In this document: positions 41,674 to 50,133 of the stretch, piece after piece
Layout: each line of letters begins with the position of its first letter
Position numbering within the stretch: the first letter of the stretch is position 1
Source of the DNA: Candidatus Dormiibacterota bacterium
Lineage (GTDB): Bacteria > Chloroflexota > Dormibacteria > Aeolococcales > Aeolococcaceae
DNA length: 64,000 bases
Assembly (NCBI GenBank): GCA_003153505.1
Contig: PLZA01000015.1
Location: 119,477-183,476 of the forward strand
Direction: 5' to 3'
Made by a program: the position numbers and the translations under genes
The notes under the pieces: model-generated
What the model saw: only the letters and a program-made list of their open reading frames with translations
Told to the model about the DNA's origin: nothing
Database searches by the model: none

Positions 41674-42852
41674 ATGGGTGAACCACAACTCCGCGTTCCC
41701 GGTCCGACCCCGCTCCCCGCTCGCGTGGTCCGCTCCGCGAGCCGTCCCATGATCAACCACCGCGGCCCGGAGTTCGCCGCGGTGCTCGATGACGTCGTCG
41801 GTGGCTTGCGATGGGCGCTGCGCACCGACAACGACATCCTCTTGTACCCGTGCAGCGGCACCGGCGGCCTCGAGGCCGCGGCGGTGAACCTGCTCAGTCC
41901 CGGCGAACAGGCGCTGTTCTGCGTCATGGGATCCTTCGGTGAGCGCTGGGCCAAGATCGGCGACACCTATGGCGCCGAAGTGATCCGCCTGACAGTTCCT
42001 CCCGGTGAGCCGATCGACCCCGAGGACGTCGAGCGCACGCTCGCCGAGCATCCTGAGATCACCACCGTCTTCGTGACGCACAACGAAACGTCGACCGGCG
42101 TGACCAACGATCTCCCGGCCATCGCCGGTGTCGTCAAGAGCCGGGGCAAGATGCTCGCGGTCGACAGTGTGAGCGGCGCCGGGTGCCTGCCACTGGAGAC
42201 CGACGCTCTCGGCGTCGACGTCCTAGTCACGGGTTCGCAGAAGGGCTGGATGGCCCCTCCCGGCATCGCGATGATCGCCGTCAGCAAGGCGGCGTTCGAA
42301 CGCGCCGAGACCGCCGCGAGCCCGCGCTTCTACCTCGACTTCGCCCGCGAGAAGAAGTCGCAGGACAAGAACCAGACCGCAACGACACCGGCCGTCTCGG
42401 TGATGTTCGCGCTTCAGGAAGGCCTGGCGATGCTCCGTGAGGAGGGTCTCGACAATGTCTGGGCCCGCCACGCTCGCGTCGGCCGGATGATCCGCGCCGG
42501 GGTCGAGGCGATGGGCCTGAAGCTGCTCGCCGCCGAGGGTCACCGAAGCGACACGGTCACCGCGGTGCACAGCCCCGCGGACACGCCCGAGGCGCTGAAG
42601 AACCTGCTCACGACACTGCGCACGAGGCACAGCCTCGTGCTCGCCGGCGGTCAGGAGTCGTTGCAGGGCAAGATCTTCCGGATCGGACATCTCGGCTTCA
42701 TCGACGATGACGACGCGTACACGATCCTCGCGCTGCTCGAGGCGGGCCTCATCGACACGGGACTGCGCACGCGCGGCGGGCTCGCCACGGCTGCAGCTCA
42801 GGCAGAGGCCCGCGGGACGGTCGCCCAGGCGGAACCGGTCAGCGTCGGGTGA
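41674..42852 (+). CDS. Class V aminotransferase (phosphoserine/serine-pyruvate/alanine-glyoxylate type)
   Basis: 392 aa from ATG 41674. PLP fold type I: VPGPTPLPARVV opening, YPCSGTGGLEAAAVNLLSPG, HNETSTGVTNDL, AVDSVSGAGCLPLE and the PLP-Lys in TGSQKGWMAPPG. This group includes alanine-glyoxylate and serine-pyruvate aminotransferases. Because serA follows with a 4-nt overlap, the likely physiological role is phosphoserine transamination in serine biosynthesis, in place of classical serC. Confidence 0.9.
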   Translation: MGEPQLRVPGPTPLPARVVRSASRPMINHRGPEFAAVLDDVVGGLRWALRTDNDILLYPCSGTGGLEAAAVNLLSPGEQALFCVMGSFGERWAKIGDTYGAEVIRLTVPPGEPIDPEDVERTLAEHPEITTVFVTHNETSTGVTNDLPAIAGVVKSRGKMLAVDSVSGAGCLPLETDALGVDVLVTGSQKGWMAPPGIAMIAVSKAAFERAETAASPRFYLDFAREKKSQDKNQTATTPAVSVMFALQEGLAMLREEGLDNVWARHARVGRMIRAGVEAMGLKLLAAEGHRSDTVTAVHSPADTPEALKNLLTTLRTRHSLVLAGGQESLQGKIFRIGHLGFIDDDDAYTILALLEAGLIDTGLRTRGGLATAAAQAEARGTVAQAEPVSVG

Positions 42853-44465
42853 CCGTCACCGCGGAGCCGCGCGCCGCGGCCGGCACGGTGACGCGCATTC
42901 TCGTTGCAGACCCGATCGCCGAGGACGGCGTCACCCGACTGCGCGCCGCCGGCGAAGTCGACGTCCTGACCGGGCTCGAGCCAAGCGTGCTTCGCGAACG
43001 CATCGGTGACTACGACGCGCTCGTGGTTCGGAGTGAGACCAAAGTCACGGCCGAGGTCTTTGCCGCGGCGCCGCGTCTGCGGGTCGTCGGGCGCGCGGGT
43101 GTCGGCGTCGACAACATCGACATCGAGGCCGCAACACGGCATGGCGTTCTCGTCCTCAACGCCCCGACCGGCAACACCATCGCCGCCACCGAGCATGTCA
43201 TCGCGATGATGCTGGCGCTCGCGCGCAACCTCGCCGCGGCTGACCGCTCCCTGCATTCCGGCCTCTGGGAACGCTCGAAGTTCACGGGCATCGAGCTTCG
43301 CGAGAAGACTCTGGGAGTCCTCGGGCTCGGCAAGATCGGATCCGAGGTTGCCCGCATCGCGCGTGAGGGGCTGCGCATGCGGGTCATCGCGCACGATCCG
43401 CTGGTCACCGCCGAGCGCGCGCAACAGCTCGGCGTCGAGCTCTGCGACTTCGAGACGATCCTGACCGAAACGGACTTTCTCACCGTCCACGTCCCGCTCA
43501 CGGACGCCACCCGCGGCGTGATCGGCGCGGCAGAGCTCAAGCGGATGCGCAAGGGTGCGCGTTTGATCAACGTCGCCCGCGGCGGGATCATCGACGAGCA
43601 GGCGCTCGCCGACGCGATCCGTGACGGACACATCGCCGGCGCCGCCATCGACGTTTTCACCAAGGAGCCGCCCGACCCGGCGAACCCGCTCCTCCAGATC
43701 GACAAGGTGGTGGTGACGCCGCATCTCGGTGCCAGCACGCGTGAAGCACAGGTCAACGTCGCCTTCGACGTCGCCGATCAGATCGTGGAATTCCTGGCCG
43801 GCGGGACACCCCGCTATGCGGTCAACGCACCGACGGTGCTGCCCGAGGAGTTGGCCCGGCTCCAGCCATACCTTGTGCTGGCTGAGAAGATCGGCTCACT
43901 CGCGGCGCAGCTCGACGGCCGCAAGCTGCGCCACGTCGTGTGCAGCTACTCCGGCGAACTCGCCGGCATCGACACCTCGATCATCACCGCGCACGTCCTC
44001 CGCGGGCTCTTCGCGCACTTCACCGAAACCCGCGTGAACCCGGTCAACGCTAAGGTTGTGGCCACCTCCATGGGTGTTGATGTCGACGAGCGTCATACGA
44101 CACGGAGTGTTGACCCCGAGGGATCCCTGCTCGTCGAGGTGGTCGGCGAGCAGACGCTGAGCATCGCCGGCACCCAGTTCGACGACGGACCCCGGATCAC
44201 GCGCATCAACGACTTCCGCGTCGACATGCAGCCGGCCGGCACATTCCTCGTGGTCACCCACCAGGATCGTCCCGGTGTGATCGCCGCCATCTCGACGCTG
44301 CTGGCGCGCAACGACATCAATATCGCCGGCATCGAGCTCGGTCGGGACAGGCCGCGCGGTCACGCGGTGATGCTGATGGAGATCGACGATCCGGTCGGCG
44401 CCGAGCTCCTCGAGGAAGTGCGCGAGACGGCAATGCTCGATCAGCTCCGCCAGGTGCGGCTCTGA
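42849..44465 (+). CDS. serA: D-3-phosphoglycerate dehydrogenase
   Basis: 538 aa from GTG 42849 (GTGA overlap). NAD-binding domain: GRAGVGVDNIDIEAATRHGV, LGLGKIGSEVARIAREGLRM, NVARGGIIDEQAL and HLGASTREAQ with the catalytic His. A long C-terminal region follows: an allosteric substrate-binding part and an ACT domain (TFLVVTHQDRPGVIAAISTL, NINIAGIELGRD pattern). It commits 3-phosphoglycerate to serine, usually with serine feedback through the ACT domain. The product feeds glycine and one-carbon units, matching gcvTH nearby. Confidence 0.96.
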   Translation: MTVTAEPRAAAGTVTRILVADPIAEDGVTRLRAAGEVDVLTGLEPSVLRERIGDYDALVVRSETKVTAEVFAAAPRLRVVGRAGVGVDNIDIEAATRHGVLVLNAPTGNTIAATEHVIAMMLALARNLAAADRSLHSGLWERSKFTGIELREKTLGVLGLGKIGSEVARIAREGLRMRVIAHDPLVTAERAQQLGVELCDFETILTETDFLTVHVPLTDATRGVIGAAELKRMRKGARLINVARGGIIDEQALADAIRDGHIAGAAIDVFTKEPPDPANPLLQIDKVVVTPHLGASTREAQVNVAFDVADQIVEFLAGGTPRYAVNAPTVLPEELARLQPYLVLAEKIGSLAAQLDGRKLRHVVCSYSGELAGIDTSIITAHVLRGLFAHFTETRVNPVNAKVVATSMGVDVDERHTTRSVDPEGSLLVEVVGEQTLSIAGTQFDDGPRITRINDFRVDMQPAGTFLVVTHQDRPGVIAAISTLLARNDINIAGIELGRDRPRGHAVMLMEIDDPVGAELLEEVRETAMLDQLRQVRL

Positions 44466-44500
44466 AGGCCTGACGCTCCGTCCGCGACGGAAGCAGACGC

Positions 44501-45781
44501 ATGGCCACCGTTCAACCTTTCCGCGGTACCCGGTACAACCCTGAGCACGTGAAGCTCGGCGGCGTGCTCGCGCCCCCGTACGACGTGGTCAGCGATGCCA
44601 AGCGCGAGGAGCTGTACGGTCGCGACCTCCGCAACATCGTGCGCATCGACTACGGCATCGCGTACCCGGACGATGTCGCGGGAGTCGACGACCGATACAC
44701 GCGCGCGTCGTCGTTCATGACGTCATGGCTGGACCTCGAGGTCCTGGTGCGCGACGACAGCGACGGCTTCTACGTCGTCGATCACTCCTTTCAACATCAG
44801 GACGGCTCGGTGCGCACTCGGAGGGGCCTGCTCGCCACCGTCGCCGCGACGCCATGGGAATCCTCGGATCTGCGCCCGCACGAGCGCACGTTGCGCGGCC
44901 CCAAGGCCGACCGGCTCGCCTTGATGCGCGCCACGCGAACCCAGACGAGCCCTGTCTTCGCGGTGTGGAGCGGTGCCGAACGCATCGTCGAGACACTCGA
45001 GACCGTCGCAACGGGCTCGGCACTGCTCGGTGGACGTATCGACGGGGAGATCGCCTCCGAGAAGTTGCTGGTCTGGCGAGTCGCCGACCCGGAGTCCCTG
45101 GCGGCCATCGCCGACTCGCTCGGGAGTGCCGCGCTGTATGTCGCCGACGGCCATCATCGCTATGAGACTGCCGCCGCGTACGCCGCGGAGCGCCGGGCAG
45201 CGGCCCCCGATGCCCCTCGTGATGCGGCATTCGAGCGCTGTCTCGTCTACCTCGCTGCCGCAGACGATCCCGGGATCACCATCCTGCCGACGCACCGCCT
45301 GGTGCGACCGGGCCCCGGCATCGCATTCAGCCTCGATGATCTCTGGGCGCGACTCGACGACGTTTTCGAGGCCGTGCCGGCACGCGATGGGCGTGCAGCG
45401 CTAACGACCGCGGCATCGATGCGCGCCACCCACCACGCGTTCGCCGTGGTCGCGCACGACGGAGCCGCAGTGCTCCGACGTCCCCGCCGTGCCGGTGGGT
45501 CGCCGCGTGACGGTCTCGATGTCGCGGTGCTGGAATCGGAGGTGCTCGGCCCGGCGGGCGTTTCTCGCGACATGATCAGCGCCGGCGCGCTGGCCTACAC
45601 GCGCGACCCCGATGGGCTCGACGCCGCTGTGCAAGGCGGTGATGCGGTGCTGGCGTTCGGCGTCGCGCCGGTGACCGCCGGCGAGGTGATCGCGGTGGCC
45701 GACGCGGGGGAGACGATGCCGCAGAAGTCGACATACTTCTACCCGAAGGTGCCGACGGGGCTGGCGCTTTTCGAGCTCTGA
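44501..45781 (+). CDS. DUF1015-family protein
   Basis: 426 aa from ATG 44501. It opens VQPFRGTRYNPEHVKLGGVL followed by APPYDVVSDAKREEL, and has LYVADGHHRYETAAAYA in the middle and MPQKSTYFYPKVPTGL at the end, all hallmarks of DUF1015. These proteins often sit beside serA or serC homologues, as here, and some have been suggested to phosphorylate free serine or act in serine metabolism. The assignment to that role is inference from context. Confidence 0.9.
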   Translation: MATVQPFRGTRYNPEHVKLGGVLAPPYDVVSDAKREELYGRDLRNIVRIDYGIAYPDDVAGVDDRYTRASSFMTSWLDLEVLVRDDSDGFYVVDHSFQHQDGSVRTRRGLLATVAATPWESSDLRPHERTLRGPKADRLALMRATRTQTSPVFAVWSGAERIVETLETVATGSALLGGRIDGEIASEKLLVWRVADPESLAAIADSLGSAALYVADGHHRYETAAAYAAERRAAAPDAPRDAAFERCLVYLAAADDPGITILPTHRLVRPGPGIAFSLDDLWARLDDVFEAVPARDGRAALTTAASMRATHHAFAVVAHDGAAVLRRPRRAGGSPRDGLDVAVLESEVLGPAGVSRDMISAGALAYTRDPDGLDAAVQGGDAVLAFGVAPVTAGEVIAVADAGETMPQKSTYFYPKVPTGLALFEL

Positions 45782-45807
45782 CAAGGCCCGCTGTCACCGT
45801 CGCGTGT

Positions 45808-45835
45808 TTGGCGCGAGGCCGTCAACGGGTAGAGT
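45808..45835 (+). promoter_or_regulatory. Candidate promoter for the FmdB-like/trxA genes
   Basis: ttggcg (45808-45813) and TAGAGT (45830-45835) are separated by 16 bp, a reasonable -35/-10 pair. It lies 33 nt before the TTG start at 45869. Confidence 0.4.
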
Positions 45836-45868
45836 TGAAGCGTTCAACCGCGAACAGGGAACCACTGA

Positions 45869-46189
45869 TTGCCCACGTACGGATACCGCTGCCCGAAGTG
45901 CTCGACCGAATTCGAGGTCTGGCAGTCCATGCGCGACGATGCTGGCGCACCCTGTCCCAGTTGCGGCGCCGCCGCAGCGCGGCAGTTCTTTCCCGCGGGC
46001 ATCGTTTTCAAGGGATCGGGCTTCTACAAGACTGACAGCCGCGGCGCATCCTCATCGTCGATAACGTCGGACGGTGGTGACTCGAAGAGCGCCGCGACCG
46101 GCACCGCGAAATCAGAGAAGACCTCGATCACATCCGAGCCCGCGTCGACCCCCGCCAAGAAACCCGCTTCGACTGACGCCGCCAGTTGA
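45869..46189 (+). CDS. FmdB-family zinc-ribbon protein
   Basis: 106 aa from TTG 45869, the start that gives the canonical MPTYGYRCPKCSTEFEVWQS. A second Cys pair CPSCGA follows, then the family's FKGSGFYKTD. The C-terminal 45 residues are a Ser/Thr/Lys-rich unstructured tail. Function of these small putative regulators is unknown. trxA follows after 42 nt. Confidence 0.92.
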   Translation: MPTYGYRCPKCSTEFEVWQSMRDDAGAPCPSCGAAAARQFFPAGIVFKGSGFYKTDSRGASSSSITSDGGDSKSAATGTAKSEKTSITSEPASTPAKKPASTDAAS

Positions 46190-46231
46190 GTACGATGAGC
46201 CAGCGGCTGCCCGACTAACCAGGAGACCCAC

Positions 46232-46561
46232 ATGTCCCACCCCGTCACCGTTACCGACACCACCTTCAAGGAAGAGGTGCTGGACTCGGAGCTGCCCGTT
46301 CTGGTGGACTTCTGGGCCTCGTGGTGCACCCCGTGCAAGATGATCGCCCCGATCGTCGAAGAGTTCGCCACCCAGTACGACGGTCAGGTGAAGGTCGCCA
46401 AGGTCGACGTCGACGCGAACCCGATCACCCCCGGGATGTTCGGGATCATGAGCATTCCGACGCTGATGATCTTCCGCGGTGGTAAGGCCGAGGAGCGCAT
46501 CGTCGGCTACCAGCCGAAGCAGTCGCTCGAGGCCAAGCTGCTCGCCGTTCTCGCCGCCTGA
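46232..46561 (+). CDS. trxA: Thioredoxin
   Basis: 109 aa from ATG 46232, preceded by the ribosome-binding site aggaga. Thioredoxin fold: VLVDFWASWCTPCKMIAPIV, VAKVDVDANP and GIMSIPTLMIFRGGK (cis-Pro). The active site is WCTPC and not the usual WCGPC; the Gly to Thr change would be expected to alter redox potential or partner choice. It reduces protein disulfides in the cytosol. Confidence 0.95.
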   Translation: MSHPVTVTDTTFKEEVLDSELPVLVDFWASWCTPCKMIAPIVEEFATQYDGQVKVAKVDVDANPITPGMFGIMSIPTLMIFRGGKAEERIVGYQPKQSLEAKLLAVLAA

Positions 46562-46566
46562 ACCGC

Positions 46567-47844
46567 TCAGACGCCGACGAGTTCGAGCACCTCGCCGGCG
46601 AGGTAGAGGGAGCCGCAGACCACAACCACGCCTTCGCGTCCGGCGAGGAGGCGTGCCCGATCGAGCGCGGTCGCAACATCGGCGGCGACCTCCGCGGCCG
46701 GGTCGAACAGGCGGGCGAGCTCTCCGGGGGGCGTCGCCCGCTCCACGGCCGGCGCGGTGACGATGATCTCGCCGGTGAGCTCGCGCAGCGCGGCCGCCAT
46801 GGATTCGACGTCCTTGTTGCGCATCGCCCCGAAGATCGCGACGGTCCGGCGCGCGCCGATCAGCTCTCGAGCGGAGGCGACCATCGCCGCCATGCCGGCA
46901 GGGTTGTGCGCGCCGTCGATCAGCATCGCCGGTTCGCCGTCGATCCAGTCCATGCGCCCAGCCCAGTGGACCGTCTCGCAGCCGCGGACGACCGCAGGCG
47001 CGTCGATGGCGGCACCTTCGGCCCTGAGCGCATCGCTGACCGCAATGGCGGTGGCGATGTTGGCGACCTGAAACGCCCCGCGAAGCGGCGAGCTCACGGA
47101 GATCGGGTGCCCGTCGAACACCGAATCAACGAGAACGCCGTGCATCCCCGCTGAGCGTCCCGTGAACGGGACGCCGGCGCCCACCACGGAGAGGGTCGCG
47201 CCGACCTTCAGCGAGCGTGCGCGGATCGCGCTGAGCCCCGGCTCGGTTGCGCCGGTCACCGCCCGATTGCCCGGCTTGATGATCGCCGCCTTCTCGCGCG
47301 CGATCTCCGGGATCGTCGCCCCGAGCAGATCCTGGTGGTCGAGGGCGACATTGGTGACTGCGGCGACGCCGAGGTCGAGGACGTTGGTGCTGTCGAGGCG
47401 CCCGCCGAGGCCGACCTCGCAGACGAACACCTCGGCATCGGCTTCGCGGGCCACGAGGATGCCTGCGGCGGTGAGCACTTCGAAGCCGGTGGGCTGCAGC
47501 TCGTCCGGCAGGGCCTCGGCGGCGTCCCAGACGCGCGCGACCAGTGTCCCGAACTCGGTCTCGGAGATGGGCGCGCCATCGCGGACGATCCGCTCGCAGT
47601 ACGAGATCAGGTGCGGGCTGGTGAGCAGGACGGTTCGATGGCCCGCGGCGCGGCACACCGAGCCCACTGTCGCGCAGACCGACCCTTTGCCGTTGGTCCC
47701 GGCCACGAGCGCTCCGCGCAGCCCGACCTGCGGGTTGCCGAGGGCGGCCAGCAGAGCCCGCGTGCGTTCGAGCCCGGGCATGATCCCGCGCCACGCGACC
47801 GAGTCCAGCGCGGCGACCGCTCTCGCGTAGGTGGTCGTGCTCAC
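46567..47844 (-). CDS. folC: Bifunctional folylpolyglutamate/dihydrofolate synthase
   Basis: 425 aa from GTG 47844, overlapping the stop of the upstream unknown gene. Mur-ligase-like: PGLERTRALLAALGNPQ, P-loop VAGTNGKGSVCATVGSV, LLTSPHLISYCERI, GGRLDSTNVLD and MLIDGAHNPAGMAAM. It adds glutamate to dihydropteroate and folates. It is the last gene of a minus-strand folate operon. Confidence 0.95.
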   Translation of the reverse strand: MSTTTYARAVAALDSVAWRGIMPGLERTRALLAALGNPQVGLRGALVAGTNGKGSVCATVGSVCRAAGHRTVLLTSPHLISYCERIVRDGAPISETEFGTLVARVWDAAEALPDELQPTGFEVLTAAGILVAREADAEVFVCEVGLGGRLDSTNVLDLGVAAVTNVALDHQDLLGATIPEIAREKAAIIKPGNRAVTGATEPGLSAIRARSLKVGATLSVVGAGVPFTGRSAGMHGVLVDSVFDGHPISVSSPLRGAFQVANIATAIAVSDALRAEGAAIDAPAVVRGCETVHWAGRMDWIDGEPAMLIDGAHNPAGMAAMVASARELIGARRTVAIFGAMRNKDVESMAAALRELTGEIIVTAPAVERATPPGELARLFDPAAEVAADVATALDRARLLAGREGVVVVCGSLYLAGEVLELVGV

Positions 47845-48398
47845 GCCCAGTGCCAGGACTCGCTCATCGCCTCCCCGGGGTCCGGGCGCCGGATCAGCAG
47901 CCGGAGAGCTCCCATCCAGGCTCGCCGCCGATCAGCAGCATCCTCGACGCCCTCGATCGCTGTGTCGCGGAAGAGGCCGCCCGTCTGATGGGCGAGCACC
48001 GCCTGCAATTCCTGGTATTCGAGGAGCCCCGCGGCATCAACGATGGCCGCGCCGCCACCTTCGGTGGCGATGACCAGGCGGAAGATGCGCCCCTGGTTGT
48101 CGTCGAACGTCGAGCGCGGCGTGATCGTGATTGCGCCGGTGGCGGGCATCAGACCCGCGATCCGGTCCAACCACGCCCGCTGCGGGTCAGCCGATGCCTC
48201 GACAGCGGTATCGACGAACAGCTCTCCGGCGAGCGACAGGACCGCCGTCTGGAACTGCGTGTAGTAGAGAAGGTCGGCGCCATTGAGCGCCACGCTGCCG
48301 ACATCGGCGCCGTCATCGCCGCTGAAGGTGACCATGAATGGGCGGGCATACGGCTTGCGCGCCTCGGATTCGCTCCAGCGAATGCGGATGGAGGGCAT
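47841..48398 (-). CDS. Unknown protein with internal duplication in the folate operon
   Basis: 185 aa from ATG 48398. Two segments resemble each other: LLYYTQFQTAVLSLAGELFV..DTAVEAS..RAWLDRI (about residues 40-85) and LLEYQELQAVLAHQTGGLFR..DTAIEGV..RAWMGAL (about residues 130-175). Between them is a beta-rich stretch. No cofactor motif was seen. It lies 4 nt after folD and overlaps folC by 4 nt, so it is translated with the folate enzymes. No family recognised. Confidence 0.75.
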   Translation of the reverse strand: MPSIRIRWSESEARKPYARPFMVTFSGDDGADVGSVALNGADLLYYTQFQTAVLSLAGELFVDTAVEASADPQRAWLDRIAGLMPATGAITITPRSTFDDNQGRIFRLVIATEGGGAAIVDAAGLLEYQELQAVLAHQTGGLFRDTAIEGVEDAADRRRAWMGALRLLIRRPDPGEAMSESWHWA

Positions 48399-48402
48399 GG
48401 TG

Positions 48403-49269
48403 TCAGACCCTTGCGAGACCGCGTCGCGCCAGCGCAAGCGCCAGCGTGTTGCGCAGCAGCATTGCGATGGTCATGGGCCCAACGCCGCCCGGCACCGGCG
48501 TGAGCCATCCCGCGACCGGCTCCACCGACTCGCGGTCGACGTCGCCGACCACGACGCCGTCCTCCGGCGTGGTTCCCACGTCAATGACGAAGGCGCCAGG
48601 CTTGACATACGACGCGTCGATCATGCGTGGTCGACCGATGGCGGCAACCAGGATGTCGGCCTCTCGGCAGGTCTCGGCGAGGTCGCGAGTCCGGGAGTGG
48701 CAGATCGTCACGGTGGAGTCCGCATTGGTGAGCATGAGTGCGATTGGGCGCCCCACGATGGCACTGCGGCCGATGACCACGGCCCGGCTTCCGCGCAGCG
48801 CCACGCCGCTCCGCCGGAGCAATTCCATGCACCCCAGGGGAGTCCCAGGGGCGACCACCGCCGGATGGCCCTCGGCGAGCCGCCCGAAGTTGTACGGATG
48901 GAAGCCGTCGGCGTCCTTCTCGGGAGTGATGCACGCCATGACCGCGTCGGGATCGATCTGCGCCGGGAGGGGCAGCTGCACGAGGATCCCGTCGATGGTC
49001 TCGTCGGCGTCGAGCGCGCGGACCAGCGCAACCAGCGCATCGGTGGTGCTGTCGGCGGGCGGCCGGTGCAGCGTGAACCTCACCCCGGCGCGCTCGGCGG
49101 CTCGGCCCTTGTTGCGCACATAGATCGCCGACGCGGGGTCGTCGCCGCACAGCACCACCGCGAGCGACGGCGGCGGGCTGCCGTCGCTGGTCAGCGCCGC
49201 CACCTGCGTGGCGATCTCCTCCCGAAGCTCTGCCGCGACGGCCTTGCCGTCGACGATGGTCGCGCTCAT
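48403..49269 (-). CDS. folD: Methylene-THF dehydrogenase/methenyl-THF cyclohydrolase
   Basis: 288 aa from ATG 49269. Signature motifs: LAVVLCGDDPASAIYVRNKG with the catalytic Lys near RNKGRAAE, DGILVQLPLP, KDADGFHPYNFGRLAEG, VVIGRSAIVGRPIALMLTNA and the ending TPVPGGVGPMTIAML. It interconverts methylene-, methenyl- and formyl-THF. It overlaps folB by 4 nt. With gcvTH and serA it links serine/glycine carbon to folate. Confidence 0.96.
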   Translation of the reverse strand: MSATIVDGKAVAAELREEIATQVAALTSDGSPPPSLAVVLCGDDPASAIYVRNKGRAAERAGVRFTLHRPPADSTTDALVALVRALDADETIDGILVQLPLPAQIDPDAVMACITPEKDADGFHPYNFGRLAEGHPAVVAPGTPLGCMELLRRSGVALRGSRAVVIGRSAIVGRPIALMLTNADSTVTICHSRTRDLAETCREADILVAAIGRPRMIDASYVKPGAFVIDVGTTPEDGVVVGDVDRESVEPVAGWLTPVPGGVGPMTIAMLLRNTLALALARRGLARV

Positions 49270-49652
49270 TGGTGAGCACCCTCCTGGACAGCGAACCGCT
49301 CGATGATCACCGAGCAGCGGTCGATCGCGCCGGCGATCGGTGGTTGCTTGCCCACTCGGATTTTCACGCTTCCGATGCCAGGCTCGGCGAGCAGGGCTTC
49401 GGCGATGCGCGCGGCGATGGCTTCGATGAGGCTGTACTGCTGGTCCTCCACGATCGCGCGCACGAGTGCAAACGCGTGCGCGTAGTCGATCGTGTCCGCG
49501 ATATCGTCGGTCCGGCCGGCACGGGAGAGATCCATGCGGATCTCGACGTCGACGTGAAAGCGATTGCCGAGGGTGCGCTCGGCCTGGGTTTCGCCGTGGT
49601 AGCCGTAGAACGACATACCCTCGAGCACGAGCAGATCCGGCGAGCCTGGCAC
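49266..49652 (-). CDS. folB: Dihydroneopterin aldolase
   Basis: 128 aa from GTG 49652. LLVLEGMSFYGYHGETQAER (with the conserved Glu and Tyr), DTIDYAHAFALV, SLIEAIAARIAEALL and the final VKIRVGKQPPIAG. It cleaves dihydroneopterin to hydroxymethyl-dihydropterin in folate synthesis. folP, folE and folK are not in the window. A TACAAT element 6 nt upstream suggests a leaderless start for the whole folB-folD-unknown-folC operon. Confidence 0.94.
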   Translation of the reverse strand: MPGSPDLLVLEGMSFYGYHGETQAERTLGNRFHVDVEIRMDLSRAGRTDDIADTIDYAHAFALVRAIVEDQQYSLIEAIAARIAEALLAEPGIGSVKIRVGKQPPIAGAIDRCSVIIERFAVQEGAHQ

Positions 49653-49658
49653 GGGGCG

Positions 49659-49664
49659 ATTGTA
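49659..49664 (-). promoter_or_regulatory. Candidate leaderless -10 element TACAAT for the folate operon
   Basis: On the minus strand TACAAT, then cgcccc (6 nt), then GTG 49652. No ribosome-binding site. Confidence 0.58.
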
Positions 49665-49725
49665 CGGAGGCGTGCAGTCCAGGACGGCTGGAGCTCTGCC
49701 TGGTTCCGTGGGGCGCTGCCGCCCC

Positions 49726-49995
49726 TCAGACTCCGCGAACGCCGCCCTCGGGTCGCAACACCTGCTCGTGGTGGTCGACCGGGTTGACCATCACGACCTG
49801 GAAGAGATCCTCGAAGTCGCACGCGAACAGCTGCATCAACGACTGGCGCAGCTTCGGGCCCGGGTTGCGGGTTCCCGCTTCCAGTGCGGGGATGTAGTTC
49901 TGGGTGACGCCAAGCCGCCGCGCCAGCTCGCGCTGGGTCAGGTGATGCTTGTCACGCATCGCCCGCAGGCCGACGGCTCTCACCTCGACATTCAC
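49726..49995 (-). CDS. XRE-family helix-turn-helix regulator
   Basis: 89 aa from GTG 49995. HTH: LRAMRDKHHLTQRELARRLG followed by VTQNYIPALEAGTRNPGPKL. The C-terminal VVMVNPVDHHEQVLRPEGGV is not a known sensor. The start is chosen because TATATT lies 7 nt before it; the open frame continues to 50013 across that element. It is probably a DNA-binding regulator acting on its own or a neighbouring promoter; no antitoxin partner is evident. Confidence 0.82.
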   Translation of the reverse strand: MNVEVRAVGLRAMRDKHHLTQRELARRLGVTQNYIPALEAGTRNPGPKLRQSLMQLFACDFEDLFQVVMVNPVDHHEQVLRPEGGVRGV

Positions 49996-50002
49996 ACGGA
50001 CA

Positions 50003-50008
50003 AATATA
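50003..50008 (-). promoter_or_regulatory. Candidate leaderless -10 element TATATT for the XRE gene
   Basis: On the minus strand TATATT, then tgtccgt (7 nt), then GTG 49995. Confidence 0.55.
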
Positions 50009-50121
50009 CCCACCTGTGAGTGTGTTCGTCAACGCAACGGGTTCGCGGCCCTCCGCTCGCCACCGCCGCAACACCAGGCGCTCGGTTCGGAGTGTGATCC
50101 CGTCCGCCACGCGGCTCACGT

Positions 50122-50127
50122 TATCCT
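50122..50127 (+). promoter_or_regulatory. Candidate leaderless -10 element TATCCT
   Basis: TATCCT, then cgccgc (6 nt), then ATG 50134. No ribosome-binding site. Confidence 0.55.
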
Positions 50128-50133
50128 CGCCGC

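Noticed and set aside
44466..44490. gcctgacgctccg...gcgacgga word after serA, also found near 22362-22380
   Set aside because: The two copies share about twenty bases in unrelated contexts and the hairpin (tccgtc/gacgga) is short with no T run. It could be chance in GC-rich DNA.
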